Source: Nitrososphaeraceae archaeon (GTDB lineage Archaea; Thermoproteota; Nitrososphaeria; Nitrososphaerales; Nitrososphaeraceae). From it: 41,367 bases of DNA. Of this stretch, positions 24,819 through 33,010 are shown in pieces. The notes beneath the pieces are model-generated. The model was not told where the DNA came from and did no database searches. It worked only from the letters and a program-made list of their open reading frames with translations. The position numbers and the translations under genes are program-made. Position 1 is the stretch's first letter, and every line of letters starts with the position of its first letter. The stretch is taken from positions 1 through 41,367 of the forward strand of contig JAICQW010000001.1 in assembly GCA_025937665.1 (NCBI GenBank), read 5' to 3'.

Positions 24819-26042
24819 TCATCTAGGGCTATATTCCGTAGTTTGATCCTTGCTGTATGCCTTCTTCAACCAAATGGGAGTGACCAGCGTAGTTATAGCA
24901 ACCATAATTATGACTGTAGTGTAAATGTTTGGTGACAAAGCACCAGAAGTAACTCCAATTCCCGCTACGATAAGCCCTACCTCGCCTCTTGAAATCATAC
25001 CAATACCTACTTTCATAGCTTTTGACTTACTCCTCAAAAACAGTAATGCCGGCAGCCCACATCCTAATAGTTTACTAACGATAGCGACAATAATCATTAT
25101 TGCCGAGAGAAACAATACTTCCAAATTTACTCCGGTAAGATTTACCTGCGCTCCTATTATAGCAAAGAACAATGGAGCAAATATAATCTCTAATTTGTCG
25201 ACATATTCTTCAACTCGCTTAATTAATTTTGTACTGGCTACGGCCATTCCTACAGAAAATGCTCCTACTATTGGTGACAAACCTACTATTGCTGCTATTG
25301 CTGAAGCGCCAAAAAATGAAGCAGTTACTATACCTTCGATGCTACCTCTGGCCTTCCACAATCTTTCTGCATGTAATATTCTGGGAACTACCACTATCGC
25401 GCCGATAAGTAAAGCGGCGAATATTGCTAGTATTTTTAGGATGAGAAATACAACATCAATAACGTCGGGCGACAAATTGCCTGTTTGAACCATAGATACT
25501 ACAACAGACAAGACGGCAATAGCAAGTATATCATCGACTATAGCTGCCCCCAGTATCATTTTTGCTTCTTTTGTTTGCATCTTACCCAATTCCCCCAACA
25601 CGCTAACCGAAATAGCGATACTAGTGGCCGTAAGAGCTGTCGCTATCATGATAGCCTGCAATCCCTCTAGACCAAAAATCGTAAATACATAGTAACCCAA
25701 GAAAAATGGAACAACAACACCCAACGCTCCAATCGTAAATGATGAAGCACCTCCCCGCAAGAATTCTCTTGGAGTGATGTGCAGTCCTGCTATGAATAGT
25801 ATAACTAATCCGGCTATTTCGCCTATCTGATGCACTGTTTCATTTAAGATGACAAGAGGTTTGCCATCAAATATCGGAATTGAACCCAACGCGAAAGGAC
25901 CTACAGTTATTCCCGCTATTAACTCTCCTAAAACGGCGGGAAGTTTTAATTTATTGAAAATCTCCGCAAATATTTTCGCAGCAAAAAGAAGGACCGCAAG
26001 AGAAATTAACACATGAATTATTGCTTCTTGTTCTATTGCCAT
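24819..26042 (-). CDS. CPA2-family monovalent cation/proton antiporter
   Basis: The 407-aa integral membrane protein has about 12-13 helices. The family opening LKLPAVLGELIAGITVGPFALG lies near residue 32. The ion-binding Asp pair characteristic of electrogenic CPA2 exchangers is in MILGAAIVDDILAIAVLSVV, and a conserved Arg-Gly-Glu is in MISRGEVGLIVAGIG near residue 352. No C-terminal RCK/TrkA domain is present, so it is the short NapA-like form rather than the Kef form. It exchanges Na+ or K+ for H+ for pH and salt balance. It is followed in the genome by a group of stress proteins. Ion choice is not predictable. Confidence 0.88.
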   Translation of the reverse strand: MAIEQEAIIHVLISLAVLLFAAKIFAEIFNKLKLPAVLGELIAGITVGPFALGSIPIFDGKPLVILNETVHQIGEIAGLVILFIAGLHITPREFLRGGASSFTIGALGVVVPFFLGYYVFTIFGLEGLQAIMIATALTATSIAISVSVLGELGKMQTKEAKMILGAAIVDDILAIAVLSVVVSMVQTGNLSPDVIDVVFLILKILAIFAALLIGAIVVVPRILHAERLWKARGSIEGIVTASFFGASAIAAIVGLSPIVGAFSVGMAVASTKLIKRVEEYVDKLEIIFAPLFFAIIGAQVNLTGVNLEVLFLSAIMIIVAIVSKLLGCGLPALLFLRSKSKAMKVGIGMISRGEVGLIVAGIGVTSGALSPNIYTTVIIMVAITTLVTPIWLKKAYSKDQTTEYSPR

Positions 26043-26156
26043 TTCCGATTTTATGTAATATTACCTATGTTATAAATTTGAAACAAATTAGAGCTCATGT
26101 TATTAAAGAAATCTCATCATGATTAACTTCCGGTGTTATAGTTAACCTAAATAGTA

Positions 26157-26591
26157 TTATTTTATTAGTAGAATTGGACATGTCGAATTGTGTAGAATCT
26201 TGCTTGATACACTGCCTAGTATAATCTCCTTAACTTTTCCAATTCCTCGATTACCCATAATGATGAGATCATATTTCCCATTCTTGCAAAAATCAAGAAT
26301 TATCGAGGCGGGATTACCCTTAAGAAGAACTGTATTAACGTTCAAGTCTCTATTCCTTGCGCTCTCAGAGCATTTAGAAAGTATATTTTCACCTTGCCGC
26401 TTACAAACAGCTGATATTTCCAGCATATCGTTTAATAGTTTTTGTGATTCAATATTAGTAACAGGTATATCTTCCATGACGTGAATTGCAGTAATATTTG
26501 AACCTAATTTTTCTGAAAAAAATAATGCTGTGTCTAATGCTTTATAGGAAATTTCAGATCCATCTACAGGGACTATTATTTTTGGATACAA
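26157..26591 (-). CDS. Universal stress protein (UspA family)
   Basis: The 144-aa single USP domain opens with KIIVPVDGSEISYKALDTAL. The end has the ATP-binding signature G-x2-G-x9-G-S/T as LIIMGNRGIGKVKEIILGSV and then SSKILHNSTCPILLIK. The Gly spacing is kept, so nucleotide binding is expected. It is the last gene of a minus-strand run starting at 27627 and lies 37 bp after another USP gene. These proteins respond to stress by unknown contacts. Confidence 0.9.
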   Translation of the reverse strand: MYPKIIVPVDGSEISYKALDTALFFSEKLGSNITAIHVMEDIPVTNIESQKLLNDMLEISAVCKRQGENILSKCSESARNRDLNVNTVLLKGNPASIILDFCKNGKYDLIIMGNRGIGKVKEIILGSVSSKILHNSTCPILLIK

Positions 26592-26628
26592 TTAATATTT
26601 TCAATTTTCCTTTGAGTCTCAGTATATT

Positions 26629-27111
26629 CTACCTCACAATCATTACTGTGCAATTTACTCTTTCAGATACCTTCCTTGAAATGCTGCCCATTAATAACTT
26701 GGAAATCCCCTTCAGGCCTCTGCTTCCAATTACAATAATGTCTGCATGTAAATTATTGGCACACTCTATAATTTTGTCTTCGGGTCTGCCGACAGAAATT
26801 AGCATTCTAATTCGAACTGAATCATCATATCTTTGTCTTAGCTCATCCAGCCTATTTGTCATTTTATTTTGCATATCTTTTTGAAGATCTCGCATATAAC
26901 TTGACAATGTCGTAGCTTCTCCGGTCTTATAATTGCGGACTTTTCTATCAAATACTAATGTAGGAGTATTGACTTCTTCGAGAACTGTCAGTATAACTAC
27001 CTCTGAGCCCTTTATCAGTTTGGATAAATATATCGCCTTATTGACTGCAATTTCTGCCTGTTTAGAACCATCGTAGGGAACAAGGATATTCTTAAACATG
27101 GGCCCAATCAC
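26629..27111 (-). CDS. Universal stress protein (UspA family)
   Basis: The 160-aa USP domain opens with FKNILVPYDGSKQAEIAVNKA and closes with IIVIGSRGLKGISKLLMGSI followed by SRKVSERVNCTVMIVR. The Gly-x2-Gly-x9-Gly-Ser pattern that contacts ATP is nearly complete (GSRGLKG-x6-GS). A helical insert of about 20 residues (YMRDLQKDMQNKMTNRLDEL) follows the second strand. The gene overlaps the zinc-protein gene upstream by 20 bp, which indicates translational coupling in one transcript. Confidence 0.9.
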   Translation of the reverse strand: MIGPMFKNILVPYDGSKQAEIAVNKAIYLSKLIKGSEVVILTVLEEVNTPTLVFDRKVRNYKTGEATTLSSYMRDLQKDMQNKMTNRLDELRQRYDDSVRIRMLISVGRPEDKIIECANNLHADIIVIGSRGLKGISKLLMGSISRKVSERVNCTVMIVR

Positions 27112-27358
27112 TCAGTAAAATTTTTTTCTTTGAACATATTTTAAACCAATTTTCATATTCTGACAAGCGATTTGAATAGAACTTGAGTTCAACACCCTTC
27201 TTCAAATCATAATCAAAATCATAGCTTTCGAGAGAGCCAATTGGCATATAATCGACGCTTCCTACCGTGCAAATCGGACACTTACTGTACAAAACTGAAT
27301 TGCAAAAAAAAGATGCGCACCAGTAACACGAATTGCATAAGAGGAAATATTTAGTCAA
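27092..27358 (-). CDS. Small zinc-binding protein in the stress operon
   Basis: The 88-aa protein starts at TTG 27358. Its N-terminus has C8-x2-C11-x2-C14 and another Cys, and CPIC follows about 13 residues later, a zinc-ribbon layout (LLCNSCYWCASFF ... KCPICTVGSV). The rest is a strand-helix segment with many Tyr and Lys. It lies between an 82-aa protein and two USP genes on the same strand, with a 20-bp overlap on one side and 20 bp spacing on the other. It is probably a redox or zinc partner in a stress response (inference). Confidence 0.6.
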   Translation of the reverse strand: MTKYFLLCNSCYWCASFFCNSVLYSKCPICTVGSVDYMPIGSLESYDFDYDLKKGVELKFYSNRLSEYENWFKICSKKKILLSDWAHV

Positions 27359-27378
27359 AAAAAAATAATCAGCCTTCC

Positions 27379-27627
27379 TTAGGGTAACAGATCCAATATC
27401 ATATGTAGATCCGCTATTTCCATTTCTATCGTCCTTGCATCAAGTTCGTCACGTGCGTATTTCTTTAATATTTCACAGGCGCGAATCTCTGACAGTATTA
27501 CGTCCTTCTTGTCCTTAAAGAGCATATGATATGAGTCTGCAAAACAATATGTTACCTTTCTATTTTTCATGGATACACAAGTTTTGGCTGTAATTTCGTT
27601 CGACTCTTCAGAGTCTGTAATATTCAT
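27379..27627 (-). CDS. Small helical protein, first gene of the stress operon
   Basis: This 82-aa soluble protein has two cysteines (AKTCVSM and VTYCFAD) and a long amphipathic helical end (SEIRACEILKKYARDELDA, then EMEIADLHMILDLLP). No family is recognised. The next gene begins 20 bp downstream in the same direction, so a shared transcript with the zinc and USP genes is very likely. ATG 27627 is the first in-frame start. Confidence 0.5.
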   Translation of the reverse strand: MNITDSEESNEITAKTCVSMKNRKVTYCFADSYHMLFKDKKDVILSEIRACEILKKYARDELDARTIEMEIADLHMILDLLP

Positions 27628-27934
27628 GTCATTACTTTCCCCTCAACTTCGAAACTGTTTCTTTGATCGAGTTCATGTAGTACAGAGGGCAAATTAACTA
27701 TATTAACGATTTGTATACAATGTATTACTTTCTAAACTTGATTCTAGGAAACAATATACCTCTTATTCATACAGTTACTATGAATGAGTATATGAATTTT
27801 ATTTATAGATTTTAAATTACGATTAATAATTCAAATTAACATCTTGTATCATGCTACCAAGGAATGATTTCATCTTGCGTTAAAAGAAATAAAAAGTAGT
27901 AGAATGTAAAGATGAAACTGATGATAAAGAAGAA
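27628..27934. other. AT-rich intergenic region before the microprotein
   Basis: About 300 bp with no supported gene other than the one beginning at 27935. There are several TATA-like runs, such as TTTTAAATTA near 27810, and no clear operator. Confidence 0.4.
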
Positions 27935-28021
27935 ATGAAAAAATCTAAAATAAAAGCACTTTTGTTTTATATCGCCATAATACTTCTTGCTATCGTGCTA
28001 TTGGGACGTTTCTACAAATAA
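27935..28021 (+). CDS. 28-aa single-helix membrane microprotein (copy 1)
   Basis: ATG 27935 to TAA 28019-28021 encodes 28 residues. A basic start (MKKSKIK) is followed by one hydrophobic helix (ALLFYIAIILLAIVLLG) and a short end RFYK. A second protein of the same length and pattern is encoded at 32263-32349. The two share LL-x-Y-x-A-I-x-L-L-A-x-x-L-L-G-x-F-Y-(K/R) at fixed positions. This conservation between two unlinked loci supports a real gene. It probably sits in the membrane with the basic end inside, perhaps as a small subunit or regulator of a larger complex; the partner is unknown. Confidence 0.65.
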   Translation: MKKSKIKALLFYIAIILLAIVLLGRFYK

Positions 28022-28088
28022 ATGAATTTTGTTACTGTAAGAAGTTACATCCAATTGTAGGCACGTTGGAGTTAATATTGTGAAGGTC

Positions 28089-28658
28089 TCAACTAGCAGT
28101 ACCGTTCTGAGAAGGAATAACAATTGATATTGTTGACTTGGTTGTTTTAATAGTTATATCATCATCAAAACTATCGCGATACAGAACCGACAAGAGAGCC
28201 TTTATATATAAAGACCAGTTTCCACCGAGATCGTGTCTAATCATAAAGTAATAATTGCCTTCTTTTAATTCTAAAACATGTTGCATCCATGAAACTGATA
28301 GCCAGCTACGCAATATTTTAATAAATTCCTTCTTACTATGCTCCCGTTTCATAAAGATGATAATATTTTTGAAATAGTCTTTCTCGTTTTTTTCCGCAAG
28401 GTTCACGACTTCATCTTCCGTCATTTTAGCGACAGCATTTTCCAGAAATACCTTAGTCATCGGTAATAGTCCGACTTTTCTCTCGTATTTTTCCCAAGAA
28501 ATGTGATCAGAGAAAATTCTGATTGCAAGGGAATTAACGCTAACTTTTTCGAATTCAGCATCATTTTTTAAGCTTTTAACAATAGAAAGTGGTAGTCGCA
28601 ATGTCATCGTTTCAGTTTTTTCTGGCGGTTCAGAAAGCAAATAGGTTCTATTTGTCAT
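28089..28658 (-). CDS. Ribbon-helix-helix-type DNA-binding protein with unknown C-terminal domain
   Basis: The N-terminal third of this 189-aa protein (about 14-58: KTETMTLRLPLSIVKSLKND, then EKVSVNSLAIRIFSDHISWE) matches the strand-helix-helix plan of Arc/MetJ-type repressors. The C-terminal two-thirds has helices (KVFLENAVAKMTEDEVVNLA) and strands (YYFMIRHDLGGNWSLYIKAL) of an unrecognised domain, possibly for ligand or partner binding. Such fusions occur in Thaumarchaeota. It is convergent with the 28-aa microprotein gene. It is likely a transcription factor; targets are unknown. Confidence 0.65.
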   Translation of the reverse strand: MTNRTYLLSEPPEKTETMTLRLPLSIVKSLKNDAEFEKVSVNSLAIRIFSDHISWEKYERKVGLLPMTKVFLENAVAKMTEDEVVNLAEKNEKDYFKNIIIFMKREHSKKEFIKILRSWLSVSWMQHVLELKEGNYYFMIRHDLGGNWSLYIKALLSVLYRDSFDDDITIKTTKSTISIVIPSQNGTAS

Positions 28659-29033
28659 TAAACAATCCTACCTAAAAGAATTTTGAAAAATTGGTATGAA
28701 AGTCATCATGTGAGATCCTTCATAGCAGGCAACGCCCTCAGTTGTTATAATATCCTGTATAATCTTTGCCAATTTCAAATTTTGAGGGTTCTATAACTCA
28801 ACCATATTTCGTTGGATGTGCAATTCGTTATCGGCATTGATTCAAGATAACCGTCTAAAGTAATGCTTCAAAGATCGGTACACCTCCAATCGGTACATTC
28901 CCTAATTACACGGCTTATCAAAACCTTCGTCCATTAGCAGAAAACATTATACTTTCTTTTAGAAACAAGTTTAGAAAGTAATACATTGTATTCAAATCGT
29001 TAATATAGTTAAATTAGTATAGCATACCCAAGG
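28659..29033. other. Divergent promoter region with a direct repeat
   Basis: No gene is supported in 375 bp. ATCGGTACA occurs twice in direct orientation (28874-28882 and 28889-28897), 15 bp apart. It could be a repeated binding site for a regulator of either flanking gene. TTAAATTA near 29008-29015 lies about 23 nt before the SPFH start. Confidence 0.4.
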
Positions 29034-29906
29034 ATGTCGAAATATTATAAGGCTCCGCGTTTTCCGACTACTAGTAAGCTAAAAATTGCTGCGGCAGTTA
29101 TAACCGTAATTATAATCATAGTAGTACTAGCCGAGTCAATCGCAATTGTTGAAGCAGGCCATAGAGGTGTCGTACTTTACCTGGGGGCAGTTGAGAATAG
29201 GGTATTAGGAGAAGGCGTGCACTTCATTTTGCCTTTTGCAGAACAAGTTGTTCAGATGGAGGTAAGAACACAAAAATTCCAAGCAGAGGCAACTGCGGCA
29301 TCAAACGATTTACAAGAGGTACAGACAGTAATTGCGTTAAATTACAGAATTGATCCTCAGCTAGCGAACACGGTCTACCAAGTATTGGGTGTGAACTACG
29401 CAGACCGTGTAATATCTCCTACCATCCAAGAGTCAGTCAAAGCCAGCGTGGCAAAATTTAATGCAGAAGAACTAATTACAAAGAGAGAAACTGCGAAAAG
29501 TGTAATTGCTGATGCAATAAGAAGCACACTTGCCTCAAATAACGTTCAGGTACAGAATGTGTTTATAACGGACTTTAAATTTTCAGATGCTTTTTCTACT
29601 CAGATAGAACAAAAAGTAGTAGCATTTCAAAAATTCCTTACTGAACAAAACAATCTAAGGGCTATTGAGGTTGTTGCAAATCAAACTGTAGCTCAAGCTG
29701 AAGGAGCGGCAAGAGCAAATGCTGCCAGGGCAAGTGGTGAATCTGAAGCAATAAAGATTATCACTCTACAATTAAGAGAAAGTCCGGAATATTTACAGTG
29801 GCAGGCTATCACAAAATGGAATGGACAAATGCCCTATGCGCTCGGTAGCAGCGGAGTTCCCTTCTTCCAACTACCTTCACCCACTCTGCAAAATCAAACT
29901 AGATAG
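29034..29906 (+). CDS. SPFH/Band 7 (prohibitin-like) membrane protein
   Basis: The 290-aa protein has one transmembrane helix (about 17-38). An SPFH domain begins at GHRGVVLYLGAVENRVLGEG and continues with HFILPFAEQVVQMEVRTQKF and RIDPQLANTVYQVLG. A long Ala/Glu-rich helical region (NQTVAQAEGAARANAARASG) precedes the polar C-terminus. These proteins form large rings in the membrane that organise lipid domains and restrain membrane proteases. Length and order are those of prohibitin/HflC-like proteins. There is no NfeD gene beside it. AAGG directly precedes the ATG. Confidence 0.9.
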   Translation: MSKYYKAPRFPTTSKLKIAAAVITVIIIIVVLAESIAIVEAGHRGVVLYLGAVENRVLGEGVHFILPFAEQVVQMEVRTQKFQAEATAASNDLQEVQTVIALNYRIDPQLANTVYQVLGVNYADRVISPTIQESVKASVAKFNAEELITKRETAKSVIADAIRSTLASNNVQVQNVFITDFKFSDAFSTQIEQKVVAFQKFLTEQNNLRAIEVVANQTVAQAEGAARANAARASGESEAIKIITLQLRESPEYLQWQAITKWNGQMPYALGSSGVPFFQLPSPTLQNQTR

Positions 29907-29951
29907 TTCTCAGTTAAAATATCTTTTTGTCACCCAAAAATCATAAAAACC

Positions 29952-30323
29952 ATGAATACCAAAAATTGTGATCATAACGATTTTTCAAATAATGAGCGGA
30001 ATAAAAATAAATATGATACGCTAGAAGATGGAACGGCAGCTTTTATGAAATGGATGGGTTCCTCCGATGAGAAGTCACTTACTTCCAAAAATCCAATAGT
30101 ATTAATAAAACTTGGAAATAGCGACAATACACTACTTTATGATACCCGCATGTCAATGCCAGTACAAGTTAAATTGTTAGAAGGGGCATTGTTCTGTGAA
30201 TCCTGTAAATCTGATGAGTGCGCGCACGTTGGGTTTACTATACGCTTAAACCAGCTTGTTAATCGTGGACACAACAACGAGAAAACGATAAACGATGTTA
30301 TAGATGATGGGATCGGAAATTAG
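29952..30323 (+). CDS. Small protein with a SWIM-like zinc motif
   Basis: The 123-aa soluble protein has a disordered Asn/Lys-rich start and a short domain from about 27. The motif C-E-S-C-K-S-D-E-C-A-H (CxxC-x4-CxH near residue 77) is followed by VGFTIRLNQL. The Cys-Cys-Cys-His set resembles SWIM-type zinc fingers (CxC...CxH), which bind DNA or proteins. It starts 46 bp after the SPFH gene on the same strand, so the two may be co-transcribed. No firm family assignment. Confidence 0.6.
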   Translation: MNTKNCDHNDFSNNERNKNKYDTLEDGTAAFMKWMGSSDEKSLTSKNPIVLIKLGNSDNTLLYDTRMSMPVQVKLLEGALFCESCKSDECAHVGFTIRLNQLVNRGHNNEKTINDVIDDGIGN

Positions 30324-30720
30324 AGCCTAATGAACTACCTTGATGATGATGTAAAGTAAAATGAAGGGACTAAACGACAGTATTAACCGAATAACGTTTC
30401 TGATTATTGTTTACACTAGTTCCTATTTTCATATGGTTACCGCTGACAGTAACCTAATGATCTCTTGTACATACAACCTATCGAAATCGGCTCCACAGAA
30501 TAGAACTTAACAATATGTTAAATTCATGATATTTTAAAACAAAGTGCGTTACTTTTTATGAATATCCACATTCATTTAGGCCTCCAATTACCAACGCTGA
30601 TTATTACTTTTATAAGGCGTAGAACGTAAGTACGAAAAACGTAGGTGTTGAATATTATATCAAACATGGAAACATAACAAGGTACACTTAAATTAAGAAT
30701 ATTAATAAATAACAGATGAT
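30324..30720. other. Intergenic region upstream of psmA
   Basis: About 400 bp. One frame, ATG 30361 to TAA 30508-30510 (49 aa, with a hydrophobic segment TFLIIVYTSSYFHMV), is possible, but it has no promoter or motif and I do not call it. TTAAATTA at 30688-30695 is the probable TATA box of psmA, 29 nt before its start. Confidence 0.4.
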
Positions 30721-31461
30721 TTGTTTCCTGCAGCTGCTGGTTATGATAGAGCAACAACATTGTTCTCTCCTGACGGTAGACTGTACCAGGTAGAGTATGC
30801 TATTGAAACAGTAAAAAGAGGAAGCTTGGCTGTCGGAATCAAGGGTAAAGATAGTATTATACTGGCCGCGGAGGAAAAAGCTAGAAAACTACAGGTTTTT
30901 GATTCTAGTCAAAAAATATTTCAAATTGACGATCACATAGGAGTTGCAGCAGCAGGATATATTCCAGATGCTAGAGTTCAAGTTGATAACGCAAGATTTT
31001 TCGCTCAAAGCAATAGACTGATTTATGATGAACCAGTAGATGTTGAAGGAGTTGCAAAGAATCTCGCAGATATGGCGCAGCAATTCACCCAGTTTGCTGG
31101 AGCAAGACCTTATGCTGTTGCGTTGATTCTCGCAGGAATCGACAAAAGCGGCGCATGGCTGTTTCAAACTGATCCTAGCGGAACTTTTATTGCTTATGAT
31201 GCAGTAGCTATTGGAAACAACAGCGATAAAGTAAATGAATTCCTAGAAAAAAAATATCACGGTAATTTGAGCATAGATGAAGCAAGTATTCTCGCGCTGG
31301 ATTCAATTAATTTAATTAGCGAAGAGAAAACAGGAGCTAGTAACCTAAGGATGGCCCAAATTGACACGAAAACAAAGAGAATTAAATTTTTAGAAAATAA
31401 TGATATCGAAAACTATGCTTCAAAATCCAGAGAAAATGCCAGTAAGAGGACAGGAAAATAG
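30721..31461 (+). CDS. psmA: 20S proteasome alpha subunit
   Basis: The 246-aa protein carries the alpha-type signature GYDRATTLFSPDGRLYQVEYA near the N-terminus, the gate-forming H0 helix region, then KRGSLAVGIKGKDSIILAAE and HIGVAAAGYIPDARVQVDNA. Seven copies form each outer ring of the 20S proteasome, which gates entry to the beta-subunit protease chamber. The alpha signature and the lack of a catalytic N-terminal Thr rule out a beta subunit. TTG 30721 is the start, as no in-frame ATG precedes the conserved residues. It is not in an operon with exosome genes as in some archaea. Confidence 0.95.
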   Translation: MFPAAAGYDRATTLFSPDGRLYQVEYAIETVKRGSLAVGIKGKDSIILAAEEKARKLQVFDSSQKIFQIDDHIGVAAAGYIPDARVQVDNARFFAQSNRLIYDEPVDVEGVAKNLADMAQQFTQFAGARPYAVALILAGIDKSGAWLFQTDPSGTFIAYDAVAIGNNSDKVNEFLEKKYHGNLSIDEASILALDSINLISEEKTGASNLRMAQIDTKTKRIKFLENNDIENYASKSRENASKRTGK

Positions 31462-31480
31462 GTCAGGTTATCGACAGTTT

Positions 31481-31540
31481 TTACTTCCCACCTTTCTTGA
31501 GTCGTTGTGATTTGCGCTTGCGTGATATCAATACATCCAA
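31481..31540 (-). other. Short basic open frame, possible coding remnant
   Basis: TTG 31540 to TAA 31481-31483 reads LDVLISRKRKSQRLKKGGK, a natural-looking basic protein end, but it has no upstream coding in frame (TGA six codons before) and no promoter. It lies in the otherwise gene-free 285 bp after psmA. It may be the tail of a lost gene. Confidence 0.2.
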
Positions 31541-31747
31541 AATTCTGAGCTGTCATTAACGTATAGTATCTAGCCGCGTCTCAATATTGGAACCGACAAT
31601 AAGTGAACGAGAGGTTCAGGGAATTTAATTTAAATACATTTTCGTCATTTGGAACTAGCATATTATGTAAGGTAAAGTTATTATCCTATCTCCACCCGAT
31701 AAGTAAGAATTAATATCAGAAAACAGAAGCCAAGAATTTTATATGAA

Positions 31748-32161
31748 TTGCAACGCATAATTATATGGCAGTATTTGAAAAGTGATAATAATTCCGTCGA
31801 TGTAGTAACGACCTGGTCTGTCGAATCTAAGTTATCACATCAGGAATTTGAAGAATATTCTCCTGCCCTTTCTATGTTTAACAAAAAATCTAAAGAGGGA
31901 ATACAGGTCATTTTATATGAAATAAGAAGAAATCGTTTAGATGGGTTAACCTTAAAGAGAACTCCCTTACTCAATTCCAAAAAATTCAAAACCAAGTCAA
32001 CTTTACTTAGAAAAATTATCCAAAATAAATCGAAAGAGAATTCTGATAATAATTCAAAGAGGAAAAAAGGATTAAATGCATATAGACGGATTTTTCTTCT
32101 TATCGCAGTTTTCCTAGCCTTTCTTACTATAATGTTCATTATGAATAGTATTGGTGGATGA
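31748..32161 (+). CDS. Tail-anchored membrane protein, unknown
   Basis: The 137-aa protein starts at TTG 31748. The first 70 residues form a soluble strand-helix region (VDVVTTWSVESKLSHQEFEE), a Lys/Ser/Asn-rich linker follows, and a single C-terminal transmembrane helix (RIFLLIAVFLAFLTIMFIM) ends the chain. This topology is that of a tail-anchored protein with its bulk in the cytoplasm. No known domain is seen. The second 28-aa microprotein gene lies 100 bp downstream on the same strand. Confidence 0.5.
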   Translation: MQRIIIWQYLKSDNNSVDVVTTWSVESKLSHQEFEEYSPALSMFNKKSKEGIQVILYEIRRNRLDGLTLKRTPLLNSKKFKTKSTLLRKIIQNKSKENSDNNSKRKKGLNAYRRIFLLIAVFLAFLTIMFIMNSIGG

Positions 32162-32262
32162 TGAGGACATGTGAGCGCTTCTATATACGATATTGTTATC
32201 ATGCAATTACGTTTGCATTCTAGTTGATGTTGAAGAAAAAAGTAGCATATCGGACATAAAAA

Positions 32263-32349
32263 ATGAGGCTGCCGAAACCAAACACACTTTTGATTTACGC
32301 TGCCATTGTTCTACTTGCGTTAGCATTGCTAGGACTATTCTATCGCTAA
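32263..32349 (+). CDS. 28-aa single-helix membrane microprotein (copy 2)
   Basis: ATG 32263 to TAA 32347-32349 encodes 28 residues: a short polar start (MRLPKPN), one hydrophobic helix (TLLIYAAIVLLALALLG) and the end LFYR. It matches the microprotein at 27935-28021 in length, in helix position and in residues Leu-Leu, Tyr, Ala-Ile, Leu-Leu-Ala, Leu-Leu-Gly and Phe-Tyr-(Lys/Arg). Nucleotide identity is low compared with the shared protein pattern, which suggests selection on the protein. It lies 100 bp after a tail-anchored protein gene. Confidence 0.65.
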   Translation: MRLPKPNTLLIYAAIVLLALALLGLFYR

Positions 32350-32392
32350 GGAAAAAATTGTATGTGGGAAGATTATAATATGCAATAATCAA

Positions 32393-32791
32393 TCATGGGC
32401 CAGTCGGCACTTGAATAATCTCTAATGTTGCTGATCCATTATTATCAATTGCCTCCACACTAAAAACATAAGTAACGTTCTGTGTCGGAGTAAATGACAT
32501 TGATCGTTTGTCCTGTGAAATATTCATATCGATAGGGCCATATTCACTTTCTTGATTCCATATGATTAAAGTTACGTTGCCATCCGGATCCGAAATCGAT
32601 GTATTTATTATAAGACGTTGGTTAACTTGACCTTCTATTGGTGATTTAACAGTTATAACAGGTGATATGTTTTCCTGATGATTCGACTGAGCAAAAGTCA
32701 ATGGACTCAGACCTGAAAATATTGTTACAATAATTATTGAAGCCATAATAAGAATTTGAGCGGGTAACTTGGCAATACCACGATTCGTCAT
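32393..32791 (-). CDS. Secreted protein with one Ig-like/cadherin-like domain
   Basis: The 132-aa protein has a signal peptide (hydrophobic about 9-33). A single beta-sandwich of about 90 residues starts at PVITVKSPIEGQVNQRLIIN and continues with SISDPDGNVTLIIWN and YVFSVEAIDNNGSATLEI. The D-P-D-G-x-V and A-x-D-N-x-G patterns are those of bacterial Ig-like/cadherin-type repeats, often calcium-binding adhesion modules. Having only one repeat is short for this class; it may be an accessory surface protein. It is divergent from the secreted protein at 33011. Confidence 0.65.
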   Translation of the reverse strand: MTNRGIAKLPAQILIMASIIIVTIFSGLSPLTFAQSNHQENISPVITVKSPIEGQVNQRLIINTSISDPDGNVTLIIWNQESEYGPIDMNISQDKRSMSFTPTQNVTYVFSVEAIDNNGSATLEIIQVPTGP

Positions 32792-32836
32792 TATCTACAC
32801 CTCCGAAAGCATCTTATTATTCATTACTGCGATTCC

Positions 32837-32890
32837 ATCTACTAGCAGAAGATAAAAACTAAAATCTACTAGCAGAAGATAAAAACTAAA
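32837..32890. repeat. Perfect tandem duplication of 27 bp
   Basis: Two identical 27-bp units (32837-32863 and 32864-32890, each beginning ATCTACTAGC and ending AACTAAA) lie in the divergent promoter region between two secreted-protein genes. The duplication may be recent and could double a regulatory site, or be replication slippage. Confidence 0.75.
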
Positions 32891-33010
32891 AGATAGTAAA
32901 ATGTTAGACTAAAATGACTTCAAAGTCTGTTCTCTAATCCAATTAAATAATAATTTTCTGAGTAGTCAAACCAACTAATTATATACTTGAATTTCGTGAA
33001 AATAGGAGCA

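Noticed and set aside
24925..25488. 187-codon plus-strand frame opposite the antiporter
   Set aside because: Pro/Thr/Ile-rich antisense shadow of a membrane protein gene.
30361..30510. Possible 49-aa protein upstream of psmA
   Set aside because: One hydrophobic stretch but no TATA box at the right distance and no recognisable pattern.
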